15,667 nt of DNA from Burkholderia sp. (GTDB lineage: Bacteria; Pseudomonadota; Gammaproteobacteria; Burkholderiales; Burkholderiaceae). A model generated the notes under the pieces. That model was not told where the DNA came from, did no database searches, and saw only the letters and a program-made list of their open reading frames with translations. The position numbers and the translations under genes were made by a program. The DNA is taken from positions 1 to 15,667 of the forward strand of contig NZ_JAHACR010000072.1 in the NCBI RefSeq assembly GCF_018375725.1, in the 5' to 3' direction. Every line of letters starts with the position of its first letter. The stretch's first letter is position 1. Positions 13,628-15,667 of the stretch are shown piece by piece.

Positions 13628-13700
13628 GCGCTGCGCGGCGGCCCGTGCCTCAGGGCCGTGCGCCCGCAAGGCAGCTGGAGCCGAAGCACCGGACACAAAA

Positions 13701-13709
13701 TGATATAGT
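13701..13709 (+). promoter_or_regulatory. candidate extended -10 promoter of the FrnE-like gene
   Basis: TGATATAGT combines the TGn extension with TATAGT (5/6 match to the -10 consensus). It would start transcription about 28 bases before the ATG at 13744. There is no good -35 box, which extended -10 promoters do not strictly need. Confidence 0.4.
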
Positions 13710-13743
13710 CCCGGTTACATTTATTTGCCCTGCCCGCTCGACC

Positions 13744-14475
13744 ATGCCGACTACGCCCTCCGCTACGTTCCGCCCGACGCTGACCGTCGAAATCTGGTCC
13801 GACCTGATCTGCCCGTGGTGCTGGATCGGCAAGCGTCGCTTCGATACGGCCCTCGCCACGTTCGCGCATGCGGATCGCGTCGACGTCGTATTGCGCGCGT
13901 ATCGCCTGATGCCGGGCGAGCCGGTGGAGCCGGTCGAGGCGATGCTGGCCGCGAAATACCGGCTCTCGCCCCCGCAGGTCGAGCAGATGCTGCGCCAGGT
14001 GACCGAAGCGGCGGCGAGCGTCGGGCTGCGCTACGACCTGCCCGGCACGCTCGTCGGCGACACGCTCGATGCGCACCGGCTCGTGAAGCTCGCCGAAACG
14101 ACCGGCCACGCGCATGCGCTGACCGAACGCCTGTACCGCGCGTATTTCAGCGAGCACGGCTCGCTGTTCGATCACGGCGCGCTCGCCGAATTCGCGGTCG
14201 ACGCCGGACTCGAGCGCACGGCCGCCGAAGCCGTGCTGGCCAGCGACGCGTACCGTGACGAAGTCGAGGCCGACGGCGCCCGCGCCGCGCAGATCGGCGG
14301 ACGCGGCGTGCCGCTGTTCGTGTTCGGCGGCCGCTATGCGGTGTCCGGTGCACAGCCCGCCGACACGTTCGCGCAGGCGCTCGAGCAAGCCTGGCAGGAC
14401 GGCATCGTCGCGCCCGGCGAGACCGACGCAGCCGCCTGCGGCCCCGACGGCTGCGCACTTCCGCCGACCGCATAA
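13744..14475 (+). CDS. FrnE/DsbA-family dithiol oxidoreductase
   Basis: This 243-residue thioredoxin-fold protein resembles FrnE. The active site is C23-P-W-C26 in WSDLICPWCWIGKRRF. The inserted helical domain occupies about 70-180, and the cis-Pro loop is in GGRGVPLFVFGGRYAVSGAQ. The C terminus carries a second pair of cysteines, C232-x4-C237 (CGPDGC). Deinococcus radiodurans FrnE, a stress-related disulfide isomerase, also has CxxC near the N terminus and Cx4C near the C terminus. There is no signal peptide, so it probably acts in the cytoplasm. No ribosome binding site is evident before the ATG. A weak terminator follows at 14593-14618. The neighbours suggest no shared pathway. The family call is firm; the substrate is unknown. 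Confidence 0.92.
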   Translation: MPTTPSATFRPTLTVEIWSDLICPWCWIGKRRFDTALATFAHADRVDVVLRAYRLMPGEPVEPVEAMLAAKYRLSPPQVEQMLRQVTEAAASVGLRYDLPGTLVGDTLDAHRLVKLAETTGHAHALTERLYRAYFSEHGSLFDHGALAEFAVDAGLERTAAEAVLASDAYRDEVEADGARAAQIGGRGVPLFVFGGRYAVSGAQPADTFAQALEQAWQDGIVAPGETDAAACGPDGCALPPTA

Positions 14476-14592
14476 ACGCCGCACCGGCCCGGCAGCGGCC
14501 CGGAGCAGCGCATGCGGCATCGGCACCGCATTCCTCATACCTGAGAAGGCGACTCAGCGGAACCCTGCGCAGACAAGTCCCGCCGTCGACCC

Positions 14593-14618
14593 GGCCGCCG
14601 CGCGATCGGCCTATTTTT
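14593..14618 (+). terminator. weak intrinsic terminator after the FrnE-like gene
   Basis: GGCCG, a 9-base loop and CGGCC are followed by TATTTTT. The stem has only five base pairs but is all G-C, and the U-rich tail is well placed. It lies 118 bases past the stop at 14475. A second small hairpin, CTGAG-AAGGCGA-CTCAG (14541-14557), precedes it without a U-run. Confidence 0.45.
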
Positions 14619-14710
14619 AACGCGGTCGTACATCGACCCGCCAGTTTTGCGACAATGTCGGACTTTGACCCGCGCGCCGCCGTCGAACGTCGCATAACCG
14701 CCTGCTTCCG

Positions 14711-15499
14711 ATGTCGCTTCCCCATATCGATCTGCTGTACTCCGCGTCCGGCCTGTTCGTCGGCTTCCTCGTCGGCATGACCGGTGTCGGCGGCGGCTCG
14801 CTGATGACACCGATCCTCGTGCTGCTGTTCAACGTCCATCCGGCAACGGCGGTCGGCACCGATCTGCTCTACGCGGCCGCGACCAAGGCGACCGGCACGC
14901 TGGTGCACGGCGCGAAGGGCTCGATCGACTGGCGCATCACAGGACGGCTCGCGGCCGGCAGCGTCCCCGCGGCCGCCATCACGCTGTGGGTGCTGCACAC
15001 GTACGGCATGCATTCGCCCGGTGCCGCGCGACTGATCCAGTCGGTGCTCGGCGCCGCCCTCCTGCTCACGTCGGTTGCGCTGATCTTCCGGCCGCAACTC
15101 GCCGCCTTCGCCGCACGCAACCCGCTTCCGTCGAGCCCGGCGCGCACGCTCTACTCCACCATCCTGACGGGCGCGGTGCTCGGCGCGCTGGTGTCGATGA
15201 CATCGGTCGGCGCCGGCGCGATCGGCGTCACCGTCCTGCTCCTGCTCTATCCGGCACTCGCGACGACCCGCATCGTCGGCTCGGACATCGCGCATGCCGT
15301 TCCGCTCACGCTCGTCGCCGGCATGGGACACTGGCTGCTCGGCTCGGTCGACTGGTCGATGCTGCTGTCGCTGCTGATCGGTTCACTGCCCGGCATCGTG
15401 ATCGGCAGCCACCTGTCGACGCGCGCGCCCGAGCGCCTGCTGCGCAACCTGCTCGCGTCGACGCTCGTCGCGGTCGGCGTGCGGCTCGTGCTCGCGTAA
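14711..15499 (+). CDS. TauE/SafE-family inner-membrane protein
   Basis: This 262-residue very hydrophobic protein has about eight predicted membrane segments arranged as two related halves. The first half has GFLVGMTGVGGGSLMTPILV and AVGTDLLYAAATKATGTLVH. The second has GALVSMTSVGAGAIGVTVLL and IVGSDIAHAVPLTLVAGMGH. This internal duplication, with the GxGGGxLxTP signature, defines the TauE/SafE (DUF81) family of putative exporters or channels for sulfite, sulfonates or other organic anions. The substrate cannot be read from sequence, and no sulfur-metabolism gene is adjacent. The start at 14711 lies just before the first membrane helix. No clear ribosome binding site is seen. A possible extended -10 element, TGCGACAAT (14648-14656), lies about 55 bases upstream. 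The length is normal and the gene looks intact. Confidence 0.93.
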   Translation: MSLPHIDLLYSASGLFVGFLVGMTGVGGGSLMTPILVLLFNVHPATAVGTDLLYAAATKATGTLVHGAKGSIDWRITGRLAAGSVPAAAITLWVLHTYGMHSPGAARLIQSVLGAALLLTSVALIFRPQLAAFAARNPLPSSPARTLYSTILTGAVLGALVSMTSVGAGAIGVTVLLLLYPALATTRIVGSDIAHAVPLTLVAGMGHWLLGSVDWSMLLSLLIGSLPGIVIGSHLSTRAPERLLRNLLASTLVAVGVRLVLA

Positions 15500-15625
15500 G
15501 CGAACCGGCGCGATTCCCAACGCAACGCGCGGGCGAACGGCCACGCGTCTGCCCACGCCCTGCTGACGAACGGCCGGCGCACGAATGCCGCCGGCCCGAT
15601 GCATCGCCGCCCCGCCACGCATCCG

Positions 15626-15647
15626 GCGTGCGGAGATCTCCGCACGC
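15626..15647. repeat. perfect 22-base palindrome
   Basis: GCGTGCGGAGA is followed directly by its exact reverse complement, with AGATCT at the centre. It lies 127 bases past the TauE/SafE stop and 20 bases from the window edge. No U-run follows on either strand and there is no loop, so it looks more like a protein-binding site than a terminator. It may control a gene starting beyond the edge. Confidence 0.6.
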
Positions 15648-15667
15648 GGGGCGAACTCGGTTAACAT

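Noticed and set aside
12959..13696. 245-codon minus-strand open frame
   Set aside because: It is antisense to the DauR-like regulator, which has clear PAS and HTH sequence. The opposite frame shows none.
14541..14557. CTGAG-AAGGCGA-CTCAG hairpin, considered as part of a riboswitch such as TPP or glycine
   Set aside because: The conserved cores of those riboswitches are not present around it. It is a short isolated stem.
14147..15331. 394-codon minus-strand open frame
   Set aside because: It is a shadow of the FrnE-like and TauE/SafE genes and crosses the gap between them. It is Arg-rich without pattern.

Overview
The window reads as a chromosomal segment of a high-GC betaproteobacterium, most likely Burkholderia or a close relative. 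The main support is the GroEL/GroES sequences with a CIRCE element, the neighbouring rubredoxin/ThiD pair, strong G/C bias at third codon positions, and the mix of accessory genes. I cannot fix the species from sequence alone. No tRNA, rRNA, insertion sequence, phage gene or CRISPR array was seen.

Layout from left to right. (1) 1-1250, minus strand: the N-terminal 416 residues of a large chemosensory kinase of the ChpA/PilL type, cut by the window edge. Upstream of it lies rubredoxin (1353-1523, minus). (2) 1743-2609, plus: a ThiD-like kinase whose ATP-side motifs are degenerate. It converges on groESL, and a symmetrical terminator at 2656-2685 separates them. (3) 2739-4720, minus: groES-groEL, with a perfect CIRCE operator (4794-4820) next to a promoter that can be read as both sigma70- and sigma32-like. 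(4) 5263-7528, minus: a compact cluster, probably one operon. In transcription order it holds a COG4315-type secreted protein broken by a frameshift, a 48-residue ORF, a periplasmic cupredoxin, a LolA-like/DUF1571-like secreted protein, an SRPBCC protein and a 21-codon ORF. Three of the junctions are 4-base overlaps or very short gaps. (5) 7851-9836, minus: a 661-residue exported Gly/Ala/Asn/Pro-rich repeat protein with ten modular repeats, its own terminator, and a candidate promoter overlapped by a palindrome. (6) 9837-10397: a relatively A+T-rich gap with repeated TAACGT motifs. (7) 10398-13627: a divergent module made of a periplasmic amino-acid-binding protein and a DadA-like FAD dehydrogenase (minus), facing a YheO/DauR-type PAS-HTH regulator (plus). 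A cluster of TAGACT repeats lies between them. (8) 13744-14475 and 14711-15499, plus: a FrnE/DsbA-family oxidoreductase and a TauE/SafE membrane protein. (9) A perfect 22-base palindrome lies near the right edge.

How the genes work together (inference). groES and groEL form a heat-shock operon under HrcA and probably RpoH. The 10.4-13.6 kb module looks like regulated uptake and oxidation of an amino acid, plausibly a D-form cationic one by analogy with dauBAR. The 5.3-7.5 kb cluster looks like an envelope or metal/oxidative stress operon of unknown purpose and is the least explained part of the window. The large repeat protein is probably a surface or periplasmic structural protein. I did not find a clearly new defence or mobile system here.
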